The notes under the pieces are model-generated. The model saw only the letters and a program-made list of their open reading frames with translations. It did no database searches and was not told where the DNA came from. A DNA stretch of 59,323 nt from an uncultured Mycoplasmatota bacterium (GTDB lineage Bacteria; Bacillota_I; Bacilli_A; RF39; UBA660): contig USNG01000004.1 in the NCBI GenBank assembly GCA_900556025.1, positions 1 through 59,323 of the forward strand, read 5' to 3'. Positions 16,544 through 26,063 of the stretch are shown piece by piece. Each line of letters starts with the position of its first letter. Within the stretch, counting starts at the first letter, position 1. The translations under genes were made by a program, and so were the position numbers.

Positions 16544-17578
16544 TTTTCCATTAGTAACTTTACAAGTCATATCACTAGAAATATCTAAATATTCATAAAA
16601 GTAAGTATATTCATCATTTTGTTTTTTAGTACTTGGTTGTCTTCCACCACAATCAATAATTGGTTCTTTTCCATTTTCAGCTCTTAAAGTAAAGTTTTCA
16701 CCACTACCAGCAGAAATCTTAACTCCATTTATTAAATCTCCTCCAGTAGTAACAGTAATTCCTTCTTCTAATATTAATTTGAAAGTATACACTTTAACAG
16801 GAGTTTTTTTAAATTTAACACTACATTTAGTATCACTAGTTAATTTTTCAATTGATAAAATATATTTTTCAACATCATAAGTTGCTACTTGACCATTTGA
16901 GCATGTAATTTGAGGTTCTTTTCCTTCATAACCACTTTTAGGTTTAACAACAGCAGTTACAGAATCACCATAATTATAAGTAGCTTCATCACTACCAGTT
17001 CCACTTTCAGTATCAACCATAACATTAAATTTTAATTTAGTAACAGAAAATATCAACTTACAAGCAACATCTTTAGTAACTGAATCAATTGTCAATGTAT
17101 TAGTTGAAGCATCCCATTTGACTTCTTTATTATCACTACAAGTAGCACTATCAAAAATATATCCTTCATTAGGAGTAATGCTATATGTAACACTTTCTTC
17201 TCTATTAACAGTTTTAGTATTATTTTCATCATTAACAATTCCATTACTTACTGTAACTGTTGTTTCATAAACTTTTTTAACAAAATATAATTGACAAGTT
17301 GCTTTTTTATTAACTTCTGGTACAAATTTCCATTTTTCTTCATCAAATTCAGCTTTAATATTATCAGTACAATTAAACTTAGAAAAAAGATAATCATCTT
17401 TACTAGGTAATTTATCAGTAAGAGCATCTTCTATATAATATTCATAAACTATTTCGTCTTTAGGAGGTTCAGGAACTACAACATCTTCTTCCTTATAATT
17501 AATAAAACCTACAACTGCACAAGCACTAGAAATAACAAATAAAATAGATAATATTATTATAGGTACTTTGTTCTTCAT
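16541..17578 (-). CDS. Membrane-anchored surface protein with four Cys-paired repeats
   Basis: 345 residues. An N-terminal hydrophobic helix with a short basic start anchors the protein. A Pro/acidic linker follows, then four beta-rich repeats of about 60-80 residues, each with two cysteines in the pattern (T/D)C..(about 30)..C.(L/V).(F/N). Repeats 2 and 3 share VT..I.PN.GY.F..ATC-like spacing, resembling InlB B-repeat or 'bacterial repeat' surface modules. Each Cys pair probably forms an intra-repeat disulfide (inference). GGAGGTG fixes the start. No sortase motif or enzymatic domain is visible. Confidence 0.7.
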   Translation of the reverse strand: MKNKVPIIILSILFVISSACAVVGFINYKEEDVVVPEPPKDEIVYEYYIEDALTDKLPSKDDYLFSKFNCTDNIKAEFDEEKWKFVPEVNKKATCQLYFVKKVYETTVTVSNGIVNDENNTKTVNREESVTYSITPNEGYIFDSATCSDNKEVKWDASTNTLTIDSVTKDVACKLIFSVTKLKFNVMVDTESGTGSDEATYNYGDSVTAVVKPKSGYEGKEPQITCSNGQVATYDVEKYILSIEKLTSDTKCSVKFKKTPVKVYTFKLILEEGITVTTGGDLINGVKISAGSGENFTLRAENGKEPIIDCGGRQPSTKKQNDEYTYFYEYLDISSDMTCKVTNGK

Positions 17579-17696
17579 ATACACCTCCATATCATATAAT
17601 ATATTTTATAATGATATTAATAATATGTCAAGAAAGCTAAAATGAAAAAAATGTCGAAAAATGATAGTAAAAATCAAGTAAAAAGCTCAAAAACAT

Positions 17697-17725
17697 TTGA
17701 CATTTACTATTTCTTTTTATATAAT
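17697..17725 (+). promoter_or_regulatory. Consensus sigma-A promoter of rplM-rpsI
   Basis: TTGACA (17697-17702), 17 nt and TATAAT (17720-17725): a perfect consensus match, as expected for ribosomal protein genes. Confidence 0.85.
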
Positions 17726-17731
17726 ATTCCC

Positions 17732-17822
17732 GGTACATTTTGATGGAGGCATAGTTTCTGTGGGATAGAAATGATTATAGTTGCAAATGTAATCGGTGTT
17801 AAAGTCAAAGAAGGGAAAAAAT
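17732..17822 (+). promoter_or_regulatory. Possible L13-type ribosomal leader
   Basis: A leader of about 90 nt separates the promoter from rplM and is G-richer than the surrounding spacers (TGATGGAGGC, CTGTGGGATAG). An autoregulatory L13 leader is known in this position in Firmicutes. I could not verify the conserved structure, so the call rests mainly on position and length. Confidence 0.4.
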
Positions 17823-17823
17823 T

Positions 17824-18255
17824 ATGAAAACATTTATGTTAAGAAAAGAAGACGTTGAACATAAGTGGTATGTAATCGATGCTGAAGGAAAAACTTTAGG
17901 TAAAGTTGCTGCTTTAGCTGCTAGTGTATTAAGAGGAAAAAATAAACCTACATATACACCACATGTAGCTTGTGGAGATAACGTTATTATTATTAATGCT
18001 GAAAAAGTAAAATTAACTGGAAATAAACTAGAAGATAAAATATATTATAATCATAGTGGATATCCAGGTGGTCTTAGAGAAAGAACTGCTAAAACAATGG
18101 TAGAAAAATACCCAGTAGAAATGGTTGAAAGAGCTGTTAAAGGTATGCTTCCAAAAAATAGATTAGGAAGACAAATCTACAGACAATTATTTGTTTATGC
18201 TGGAAGTGAACATAAACATGAAGCACAAAAACCAGAAAGGTTAGAGGTAAAGTAA
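17824..18255 (+). CDS. rplM: Ribosomal protein L13
   Basis: 143 residues. It has the L13 hallmarks [40 protein letters not shown] and [12 protein letters not shown]. It is an early-assembly 50S protein. rpsI starts 1 nt after its stop, the universal pairing. Confidence 0.98.
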   Translation: MKTFMLRKEDVEHKWYVIDAEGKTLGKVAALAASVLRGKNKPTYTPHVACGDNVIIINAEKVKLTGNKLEDKIYYNHSGYPGGLRERTAKTMVEKYPVEMVERAVKGMLPKNRLGRQIYRQLFVYAGSEHKHEAQKPERLEVK

Positions 18256-18256
18256 C

Positions 18257-18652
18257 ATGGCTAAAGAAAATAAATATACTGCTATAGGTAGAAGAAAAAG
18301 AAGTGTTGCTAAAGTAACATTAACTCCTGGAAAAGGAAATATTACTGTTAATGGAAAAGATGTTAAAGATTACATGCCATATGAAACATTAGTAATCGAT
18401 TTAACACAACCATTAGCTTTAATTGATTCTAAAGACAAATATGATATTAACATTGTAGTTAAAGGTGGAGGCTTTTCAGGACAAACTGGAGCTATCAGAT
18501 TAGGTATTACAAGAGCTTTAATGCTTGCTAATCAAGAAAATAGACCAGTTCTAAAAGCTAACGGAATGGTAACTCGTGATGCTAGAATTAAGGAAAGAAA
18601 GAAATATGGACTTAAGAAAGCACGTAGAGCACCACAATTCTCTAAGAGATAA
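18257..18652 (+). CDS. rpsI: Ribosomal protein S9
   Basis: 131 residues. It opens with YTAIGRRKRSVAKV and ends with the basic tail KKARRAPQFSKR, which reaches the P-site tRNA in the 30S subunit. GGGFSGQTGAIRLGI is the conserved core. GAGG, inside the end of rplM, serves as the ribosome binding site. Confidence 0.98.
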   Translation: MAKENKYTAIGRRKRSVAKVTLTPGKGNITVNGKDVKDYMPYETLVIDLTQPLALIDSKDKYDINIVVKGGGFSGQTGAIRLGITRALMLANQENRPVLKANGMVTRDARIKERKKYGLKKARRAPQFSKR

Positions 18653-18667
18653 TTTTATCTATGTACT

Positions 18668-18700
18668 AAACTCTATAAATTGTTTTATAGAGTTTTTTCT
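18668..18700 (+). terminator. Terminator of rplM-rpsI
   Basis: AAACTCTATAAA / TTTATAGAGTTT with loop TTGT, followed by a T run. Confidence 0.88.
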
Positions 18701-18744
18701 TTGCGTAAAAAACATAAAAATTAGTTTTAAAAACTAAACTTAAG

Positions 18745-18761
18745 TGATATAATCTATATCA
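18745..18761. promoter_or_regulatory. Inverted repeat overlapping the Abi gene -10 box
   Basis: TGATATA-atc-TATATCA is a perfect 7-bp inverted repeat that includes TATAAT (18748-18753), so a bound repressor would block the promoter. AT-rich sequence makes chance palindromes more likely. Confidence 0.45.
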
Positions 18762-18776
18762 TAGGGAGAGTGAAGT

Positions 18777-19706
18777 ATGTCAGCTAAAGTATTTAAAACA
18801 ATAGAAGAACAAATAGATATTCTAAAAAGTAAAGGTTTAATTGTAGAAGACTATGATAAAGCTAAAGAAATACTTTTAAGAGAAAATTATTTCTTTCTAA
18901 ACGGATATCGTTCTCCATTTCTAGTAACCGGATCAAAAAGATTTGTTGATGGAGCTACATTTGAAGAATTATATGCTTTATTCACATTTGATAGATACTT
19001 TAGAAACATAATATTCAAAAACATACTTATCGTAGAAAATAACTACAAATCAATATATAGCTATGTTATGAGTAGAAAATATGGTTATAAAGAAAAAGAC
19101 TATTTAAATCCAAATAACTTTGTAAAAGGAAAAGAAAAAAATAGACAAATAAATGATTTAATAAGAAAAGTAAAAAGACAAATTAGAATAAATGGTTATC
19201 AACATGAAGCAACGAGTCACTATATAAATAATTATGGATATATTCCTTTATGGGTAGGGGTTAAAGTATTAAGTTTTGGTCTAATGAGTGAAATGTATAC
19301 TGTACTTAAAGATGAAGATAAAGATGAAATAGCTAGTTATTATAACTTAAGTGGTGATGAATTATCAGACTATTTATCAATACTATCTAACTATAGAAAT
19401 CTTTGTGCACATGAAGATATAGTTTTTAATCATGAAACTCAAAAAGGAATAGATGAAACAAGATTCCATAATTTACTTAACATTCCTAAAGTAGATGATG
19501 AATATATTTATGGAGTACATGATATATTTGCTTTAATTATTATTTTAAAACAAGTATTAACATTTACTGACTTCAAAATGATGATGAATGAAATAGATTA
19601 TGAAATAGATTGGCTTTCTTCAAAATTAAGAAGTATAAGTGTACAAAAAGTACTTTATAGAATGGGATTCCCTGATAACTATAAACAAATATCTTATTTA
19701 GAATAG
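18777..19706 (+). CDS. Abi_2 (AbiD/AbiF-type) HEPN protein
   Basis: 309 residues. The N-terminus (EQIDILKSKGLIVEDYDKAK, then ENYFFLNGYRSPF) and the C-terminal HEPN RNase motif RNLCAH (R207 to H212, Rx4H) are typical of Abi_2 family abortive-infection proteins. These are thought to cleave RNA during phage infection, and some are held in check by a small RNA. Only about 75 nt separate it from the preceding terminator, so no room for a large antitoxin RNA is seen upstream. GGGAGAG fixes the start. htrA follows after 7 nt. Confidence 0.85.
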   Translation: MSAKVFKTIEEQIDILKSKGLIVEDYDKAKEILLRENYFFLNGYRSPFLVTGSKRFVDGATFEELYALFTFDRYFRNIIFKNILIVENNYKSIYSYVMSRKYGYKEKDYLNPNNFVKGKEKNRQINDLIRKVKRQIRINGYQHEATSHYINNYGYIPLWVGVKVLSFGLMSEMYTVLKDEDKDEIASYYNLSGDELSDYLSILSNYRNLCAHEDIVFNHETQKGIDETRFHNLLNIPKVDDEYIYGVHDIFALIIILKQVLTFTDFKMMMNEIDYEIDWLSSKLRSISVQKVLYRMGFPDNYKQISYLE

Positions 19707-19713
19707 GAGAGAT

Positions 19714-20805
19714 ATGAAAAAGAATATTACATATAATATTTGCATTATTATTTTGTTTTTATTTATAGGCGCAGGATGTATGTATTTAATAATACAACAT
19801 TATCCACTTGCCGCATCTAATGTTGGAGGAACAACAAATACTATTGAAAAAAATATAACTGTTAATGAAAATAATGGTATATCAAAAGGAATAGAAAATA
19901 TCTATGATGCAGTTGTAGTTGTTGAAAACTATAATAATTCTAAATTAAGTGGAATAGGTTCTGGATTTGTTTATGATAAAGAAGGCTATATCATGACAAA
20001 TCATCATGTAATAGAAAATGCTACTGAAATAAAAGTAACAACTATGAGTGGAGAATCATTAAATGCTACCGTAATTGGTAGTGATGAATATGCGGATATA
20101 GCAGTAATAAAAATAGATAAAAAATATGTTACAAAAGTAGCATCAATTGGAAACAATGAAACAACTAAATTAGGAGATACTGTATTTACTATTGGTTCTC
20201 CAATGAGTAGTACATATGCTGGTACAGTAACAAGAGGCATATTAAGTGGAAAAAATAGAATGGTAGAAGTATCAGTTAGTTCAAGTACAAATGACTGGAT
20301 TATGAACGTTATGCAAACAGATGCTGCAATAAATCCTGGAAATAGTGGAGGACCTCTTTGTAATATAAATGGCGATGTAATTGGCATTAATTCGATGAAA
20401 GTAGTTCAATCAGAAATAGAAGGAATTGGTTTTGCAATACCTATAGAAGATGCTATGGAATATGCTAATAAAATCGTAAAAGGTGAAGAAATAAAAAGAG
20501 CATACTTAGGAATAAGCATGGCTGAAATAAGTACTTCAAAATATTATTTAAAAAGACAAGGAATTAGTATAGATGACTCTATAACATCAGGAGTAATCGT
20601 AGTAAGCGTTGAAGACAAAGGTCCAAGCGATAAAGCTGGAATTGAAAAAGGTGACGTTATTGTTAAAATTGGAAAATACAATGTTAAAAATGTAGCAGAA
20701 TTAAGATACTATTTATATAAACATGAACCTAACGATAAAGTAGATTTAGAAGTTATAAGAGGCGCAACTAAAACCACATTAAAAATAACTTTAGGAGCAA
20801 GTTAA
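19714..20805 (+). CDS. HtrA/DegP-type membrane-anchored serine protease
   Basis: 363 residues. A membrane anchor (about 7-28) is followed by the trypsin-like domain with catalytic H98 (TNHHVI), D128 (YADIAVIKI) and S210 (NPGNSGGP), then one PDZ domain (about 255-355, containing GPSDKAGIEKGDVIVKIG). It degrades or refolds damaged proteins outside the membrane. GGAGAG lies upstream. The 7-nt gap to the Abi gene suggests co-transcription. Confidence 0.94.
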   Translation: MKKNITYNICIIILFLFIGAGCMYLIIQHYPLAASNVGGTTNTIEKNITVNENNGISKGIENIYDAVVVVENYNNSKLSGIGSGFVYDKEGYIMTNHHVIENATEIKVTTMSGESLNATVIGSDEYADIAVIKIDKKYVTKVASIGNNETTKLGDTVFTIGSPMSSTYAGTVTRGILSGKNRMVEVSVSSSTNDWIMNVMQTDAAINPGNSGGPLCNINGDVIGINSMKVVQSEIEGIGFAIPIEDAMEYANKIVKGEEIKRAYLGISMAEISTSKYYLKRQGISIDDSITSGVIVVSVEDKGPSDKAGIEKGDVIVKIGKYNVKNVAELRYYLYKHEPNDKVDLEVIRGATKTTLKITLGAS

Positions 20806-20819
20806 CTTGCTCTTTTTTT
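20795..20819 (+). terminator. Terminator of the Abi-htrA unit
   Basis: The palindrome GAGCAAGTTAACTTGCTC, which contains the stop codon, is followed by seven T residues. Confidence 0.85.
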
Positions 20820-20874
20820 ATTGAAAAAAGCCTACTTATTTATTATAATATTATATAAGATAGGATGTGTATAT

Positions 20875-23517
20875 ATGAAAGATTCATATGAATTTTTAAC
20901 TAAAGATGAAGCAATGAAGAAGTTAAAAACTACTATAGGTGGTCTTAGTTCATCAGAAGCTAAAAGAAGAATCAAAAAATACGGTTTAAATGAGTTACCA
21001 AAAGAAAAACAAAAAAATATCTTTCAAATATTTTTAGAATCTATAAATGATCCTATAATATATGTTTTAATAGTTGCAACTATATTATCATTTATAGTAG
21101 GAGAAGTAGTTGATGCTTTAGCAATAATATTTATTATTATAGTAGATGCAGTAGTTTCAACTATTCAAGAAATAAAAGCAGAAAAAAATTCAGAAGCTTT
21201 AAAGAATTTGATAAAGGTTAAAGTAAAAGTTATTAGAGATAATAGACATTTAGAAATAGACTCTAGTGATGTAGTTCCTGGAGATATAATAGTTGTTGAA
21301 TCTGGTACGAAAATAGCTGCTGACGCTAGAGTAATAAGTTCAAATAATTTAACTATGGATGAATCAATTCTAACTGGAGAAAGTATTGGAGTTGTAAAAA
21401 ATAATGAAAAAACTAAATTAGATGAAGAAAGTAAAAATTCTATATTATATGCTGGAACTTCTACACTAACTGGTAGAGCATTAGCTGTTGTATTTGCTAC
21501 TGGTCTTAATACTGAAATAGGTAAAATAGCAGAAAAAGTAGCAACTACAGAAGAAAGTAAATCTCCACTTACTATAAGAATGGAAAAATTCTCAAAACAA
21601 ATAACTATGATTATTGTAGTAATAGCAATAATCATCGCAGTAGTTCTATATTATAAAAATTATGATGCAATGGAGATATTCTTATCAGTTGTAGCATTAG
21701 CAGTTTCTGCTATGCCAGAGGGGTTACCACTTGCTTTAACAATGGCATTAACTATTGGTTCAAATAAAATGAGTAAAAGAAAAGTAATTGTTAAAAAACT
21801 AAACTCTGTTGAAAGTTTAGGAAGCTGTACAGTAATTGCAAGTGATAAAACAGGAACACTTACAGTAAATGAACAAACAGCAAAAGTAATATTATTACCA
21901 AATGGAGAAAGATTTGAAATCGAAGGTAATGGTTATAACGATGAAGGAAAAGTAATAAAAATAGATGAATCTAATATAGAAAATGCAAAATTTATATCTT
22001 CTCTTGGTAGAATAAATAATGAAGCATTATTAGAAAAAAGTAATGGCAAATGGGAAAAGTTTGGAGACTCAATAGATATTGCATTCCTATCACTATCAAG
22101 AAAGTTAGAAACATATGATATAGAGTACAAAAAAATATATGACATTCCATATGAATCAGAAAAAAAATATAGCGCTGTATTCTATAAAAAAGACGATAAA
22201 GTTTATTGTACTGCAAAAGGATCAATAGAAGTAATATTAGACTTCTGCTCACATTCTTATTCAAATAATAGAAGAAATCAATTAGATAAAGAAAAAATAT
22301 TAAAACAAAATGAAGAATTAGCAAGTGCTGGATATAGAGTAATAGCTCTATGTAATGGTGAAGTAAAAGCTCAAGAATCATACAAAGAAGGAGATATTAC
22401 AAATTTAAATTTTGTTGGTTTAGTTGGATTTATAGATCCAGTTAGAAAAGAAGCAGCTGCTTCTATAAAAGAATGTAAAACAGCTGGAATTAAAGTTATT
22501 ATGATTACAGGAGATCATGCTCTTACAGCATGTGCAATAGCAAAAGATTTAAAGTTAATTGAATCAAAAGAAGAAGTAACAACAGGTAGTGATTTAGATT
22601 TTTATATAGATGATAATGAAAAATTTGATGAATTTATTAAAGATAAAAAAGTATTTGCAAGAGTAACACCTATTCAAAAATTAAAAATTGTAGAATCTCT
22701 ACAAAGACAAGGCGAGTTTGTAGCAGTAACAGGCGATGGTGTAAATGATGCTCCAGCTATTAAAGCAGCAAATATTGGAGTTGCTATGGGTAGTGGAACA
22801 GATGTAGCAAAAGAAACAGCAAAAATGATTATAATAGATGATAATTTCTCATCAATAGTGGCTGGTATAGAAGAAGGTAGAAATGCTTACTCAAATATAA
22901 GAAAAATTTCAATAATGTTATTATCTTGTGGATTAGCTGAAGTATTATTCTTTGTACTTGCAATAGTATTTGATATGCCTATACCATTAATTGCAATTCA
23001 ATTATTATGGTTAAATTTAGTAACAGATGGTTTACAAGATATGGCTTTATCATTTGAAAGAGAAACTGATACTATAATGAAAGAAAAGCCTCGTAAAACT
23101 ACAGAAAGTTTATTTGAAAAAGAGATGGCAAAACAAATATTATTATCAGGTTTATGGATAGGAATTATAGTATTTGGAGTATGGTATATACTAATAAATG
23201 TATTTGATATGGAAGTAAATCATGCTAGAGGTTATGTTTTAGCATTAATGGTATTTATTCAAAATGTTCATGTTATTAACTGTAGAAGTGAAAGCAAAAG
23301 CGTATTTAAAAATAGCTTTAAAAAGAATCCATTCATATTAATAACAATAGTTGGAACAATAATATTACAATTTATAGTTATGGAAGTACCAGTACTTTCA
23401 AATATATTACAAACATATAGTATTCCTATTGGTAAATTAATACTATTATTTACTGCATCTCTTCCAGTACTATTAGTTATGGAGCTATATAAAAAAATAA
23501 AAAGAAATAAAAAATAA
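20875..23517 (+). CDS. Cation-transporting P-type ATPase, Ca2+ (P2B-like)
   Basis: 880 residues. Key motifs are the cation-ATPase N-terminal domain, TGES (actuator), PEGLPLAL in the M4 ion site, SDKTGTLT with phospho-acceptor D324, KGS (nucleotide binding) and TGDGVNDAPA (hinge), plus about ten membrane helices. AMPEGLPLA resembles plasma-membrane-type calcium pumps. The expected role is ATP-driven Ca2+ efflux. The ATG at 20875 (AGGATG 7 nt upstream) is preferred over an earlier ATG at 20821, which would overlap the previous terminator and lacks a ribosome binding site. The next gene starts 12 nt later. Confidence 0.92.
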   Translation: MKDSYEFLTKDEAMKKLKTTIGGLSSSEAKRRIKKYGLNELPKEKQKNIFQIFLESINDPIIYVLIVATILSFIVGEVVDALAIIFIIIVDAVVSTIQEIKAEKNSEALKNLIKVKVKVIRDNRHLEIDSSDVVPGDIIVVESGTKIAADARVISSNNLTMDESILTGESIGVVKNNEKTKLDEESKNSILYAGTSTLTGRALAVVFATGLNTEIGKIAEKVATTEESKSPLTIRMEKFSKQITMIIVVIAIIIAVVLYYKNYDAMEIFLSVVALAVSAMPEGLPLALTMALTIGSNKMSKRKVIVKKLNSVESLGSCTVIASDKTGTLTVNEQTAKVILLPNGERFEIEGNGYNDEGKVIKIDESNIENAKFISSLGRINNEALLEKSNGKWEKFGDSIDIAFLSLSRKLETYDIEYKKIYDIPYESEKKYSAVFYKKDDKVYCTAKGSIEVILDFCSHSYSNNRRNQLDKEKILKQNEELASAGYRVIALCNGEVKAQESYKEGDITNLNFVGLVGFIDPVRKEAAASIKECKTAGIKVIMITGDHALTACAIAKDLKLIESKEEVTTGSDLDFYIDDNEKFDEFIKDKKVFARVTPIQKLKIVESLQRQGEFVAVTGDGVNDAPAIKAANIGVAMGSGTDVAKETAKMIIIDDNFSSIVAGIEEGRNAYSNIRKISIMLLSCGLAEVLFFVLAIVFDMPIPLIAIQLLWLNLVTDGLQDMALSFERETDTIMKEKPRKTTESLFEKEMAKQILLSGLWIGIIVFGVWYILINVFDMEVNHARGYVLALMVFIQNVHVINCRSESKSVFKNSFKKNPFILITIVGTIILQFIVMEVPVLSNILQTYSIPIGKLILLFTASLPVLLVMELYKKIKRNKK

Positions 23518-23529
23518 AAGGAGTAAAAT

Positions 23530-24987
23530 ATGAAAAAAAATATATTATTGCTTATAAATGGTTTTGGAATAGAACAAGCCGATTCATATAATGTCTATTC
23601 AAAAGAAGTTATGCCTAATTTAGATAAATTAACTACAGATGGTGTATTTAAAACTATTCAAAACAATTATTTAGATTATAAAAGTGGATATAGAAACTTT
23701 AGTATTGGAATATCAGAACCGCTAACATATAGTTTAATTGAAAATGAAGTATCATCTAAAGCATACAAAGATAATCAAGTATTAAAATACATAGCAAACG
23801 AATCAAACAAATTTAACTCTAAAATACATGTATTTTGTTACTTCGATTCAGTAAGAATAATAGAGCAACTAAAAGCATATTTAACAGAATTACAATCTTT
23901 ATCAAATAATACTATTTATCTACATCTTATGTTATGTCAACAATCTTTTAATGAATACAAAGATGTAGAAAGAGGTTTCTCATCATTTAGTTATGAATTA
24001 GGAAATAAAGTAAAACTAGGTATTGTTTCAGGAAACAATAAAATTAAAGAAGGAATGCCTCTAAAAGAATTTGTAAAGTTATTTGTAACAGAAACTGGTG
24101 AAAAATGGAAAGATCTAGAAAAGAAAGTAAAAGTTTTAATACAAACTAAAACAAAACCAGAAGATGCTAGACCATTCGCAGTTAATACTGGGTATATGCT
24201 ATCAAATAATGATCAAATTCTATTATTTAATTATTCAAGTGTAGATTTAACATCATTTAAAAGAGAATTATCTTTACAAAGATATAGAGAAATTGATTTA
24301 AATACTATCAAGTATTATTCACTTTTCCCTATTACTACAACAGAGCAAGTACCATATATGTACACATATGCAGTATCATCAACATACTTCTTAAATTCAT
24401 TAAAAACTGCAAATGTAAATTGTTTAGTTTTAGATAAGAAAGAAAGATGTCCATATATAAATTATTATTTCACTGGCTTAAGAAATGATATAGATGAAAG
24501 TCTAAAGTTTCTAGCTACTGATGATGGAATCAACTATGATGAAACTAAATTAATCGAGGTATTAAATAAATATGATAGAAATTTAGTTATTATTAATTAT
24601 GAAATAGAGTCATCAAAAACAATTGAGGAATTAAAAGATAATTTAGCTAAAATAGATAAAATGATAGGTATACTTTTCAAATATGCCACTGATAATAGTA
24701 TAGGTTTCTTTATTTCTTCACTTTATGGTTTTGAAAGAGAAATGTATAACGCAAAAGGAGAATTATTAAAAATAAACTTCTATTCAAAAGTACCTTTAAT
24801 TTTCTATGATGAAGATATAGATTTAAATAATTATAGTATTTCTGAAGGATCATTATTTGATTTATCTAATACATTAATTTGGAATTGTAATAGATTATAT
24901 AAAAATAGTGGTATAATAAAAAAGAAATCCTCATTATTATCTATATTTCGTAAAAAACTAAAGGAGGTAAAGAAAGATGAAAAATAA
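23530..24987 (+). CDS. Degenerate phosphoglycerate-mutase-like (alkaline phosphatase superfamily) protein
   Basis: 485 residues. The fold pattern follows cofactor-independent phosphoglycerate mutase: LLLINGFGI at the usual DG.G position, MPNLDKL, then KSGYRNFSIG where the enzyme has NSEVGHLNIG, and a mid-domain strand KVKLGIVSG. The first metal-ligand Asp is Asn (N10). The later DxxGH and ADHGN motifs are not recognisable (NYEIESSKT; SSLYGFER). The Ser (S52) may remain. It is therefore probably catalytically inactive, or active in another way. It lies in a run with the ATPase, RDD and rpiB genes and overlaps the RDD gene by 11 nt. Confidence 0.6.
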   Translation: MKKNILLLINGFGIEQADSYNVYSKEVMPNLDKLTTDGVFKTIQNNYLDYKSGYRNFSIGISEPLTYSLIENEVSSKAYKDNQVLKYIANESNKFNSKIHVFCYFDSVRIIEQLKAYLTELQSLSNNTIYLHLMLCQQSFNEYKDVERGFSSFSYELGNKVKLGIVSGNNKIKEGMPLKEFVKLFVTETGEKWKDLEKKVKVLIQTKTKPEDARPFAVNTGYMLSNNDQILLFNYSSVDLTSFKRELSLQRYREIDLNTIKYYSLFPITTTEQVPYMYTYAVSSTYFLNSLKTANVNCLVLDKKERCPYINYYFTGLRNDIDESLKFLATDDGINYDETKLIEVLNKYDRNLVIINYEIESSKTIEELKDNLAKIDKMIGILFKYATDNSIGFFISSLYGFEREMYNAKGELLKINFYSKVPLIFYDEDIDLNNYSISEGSLFDLSNTLIWNCNRLYKNSGIIKKKSSLLSIFRKKLKEVKKDEK

Positions 24988-25633
24988 ACCAACATTCAAA
25001 AGAGTATGTGCATATATTATAGATTTAGTTTTAGTATCATTTATATCTAGTTTATTTGCAAGTATAGAATTTATTAATCCAAAGTTAGATGAATACAATA
25101 AGAATTATGAAGAATATAGAAATTATGTACAAAGCATTACAAGTGGTAGTGAAACAGTTGACACTAATGAACTACTAAATGGAGAAAAAGTTAATGATTT
25201 TACATACAATATTGCTTCTTCAGGTGTAATTACATCAGAAATAACTTTAATTATTAGTATTTTGTACTTTATAGTATTCCAATATTATAATAATGGTAAA
25301 ACAGTAGGTAAGGCTTTATTGAAAATACAAGTTAAATCAAAAGATAATAAAAAATTAAAACTAACACAAATGATTTTAAGAAGCGTAGTTATTAACAGTT
25401 TATTAACATCATTAATATCTATTATATGTATATTAACATTATCTAAATCAACTTATTTAACTGCTAGCAATTATATTCAAATGATTGATATGGCAGTAAT
25501 GCTTGTAACATTTGGTATGATTATGTTTAGAGAAGATGGAAGAGGATTACATGATCTTTTAGCTAACACAATAGTTGTACCAACAGAAGATGTAAAAGAA
25601 GCTGTAATAGTTAAAAAAACGAAAGGAAAATAA
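24977..25633 (+). CDS. RDD-family membrane protein
   Basis: 218 residues. The RDD signature appears as RVCAYIIDLVLVSF at the start and FREDGRGLHDLLANTIVV near the end. There are about four hydrophobic segments and a soluble loop at 36-75. RDD proteins are linked to Na+ or Li+ antiport in some species, but most are uncharacterised. GGAGGT lies inside the preceding gene; the stop is 1 nt from rpiB. Confidence 0.87.
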   Translation: MKNKPTFKRVCAYIIDLVLVSFISSLFASIEFINPKLDEYNKNYEEYRNYVQSITSGSETVDTNELLNGEKVNDFTYNIASSGVITSEITLIISILYFIVFQYYNNGKTVGKALLKIQVKSKDNKKLKLTQMILRSVVINSLLTSLISIICILTLSKSTYLTASNYIQMIDMAVMLVTFGMIMFREDGRGLHDLLANTIVVPTEDVKEAVIVKKTKGK

Positions 25634-25634
25634 T

Positions 25635-26063
25635 ATGAAAATAGCAATAGCAAATGATCATCACGGAGTAGCATTAAAATCAAGAATAATAGATTATTTA
25701 AAAAATAAAAATATTGAATATATTAATTTAGGCTGTGATGAAGTAAATAATGTGGATTATGTAGATTATGCAGAAATGTTATGTAAGAAAATAAATGATA
25801 AAGAAGCAGACTTAGGAATATTAGTTTGCGGAACTGGAATTGGTATGAGTATTGCTGCTAATAAAATACATGGAATTATGGCAGGAAAAGTAAATACACC
25901 AAGAGAAGCTCATTTAATTAGAGAACATAATAAAGCAAATGTTATGACATTAGCAGAATATACTGAAAATCTAGAAGATATCTTAGATGAATTTATTAAC
26001 ACTAAACCATCTGAAGAAGAAAGATATCAAAGAAGAGTAGATAAAATAATGAATCTAAAGTAA
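25635..26063 (+). CDS. rpiB: Ribose 5-phosphate isomerase B (RpiB/LacAB family)
   Basis: 142 residues. It opens with KIAIANDHHGVALK and carries the catalytic loop LVCGTGIGMSIAANK with the active-site Cys, then NTPREAHLIREHNKANV. It interconverts ribose 5-phosphate and ribulose 5-phosphate in the pentose phosphate pathway. It is last in the operon with the RDD gene. Confidence 0.93.
   Translation: MKIAIANDHHGVALKSRIIDYLKNKNIEYINLGCDEVNNVDYVDYAEMLCKKINDKEADLGILVCGTGIGMSIAANKIHGIMAGKVNTPREAHLIREHNKANVMTLAEYTENLEDILDEFINTKPSEEERYQRRVDKIMNLK

Noticed and set aside
20821..20874. Earlier start of the Ca2+ ATPase
   Set aside because: It would begin at the end of the htrA terminator, lacks a ribosome binding site, and adds 18 hydrophobic residues unlike the family.
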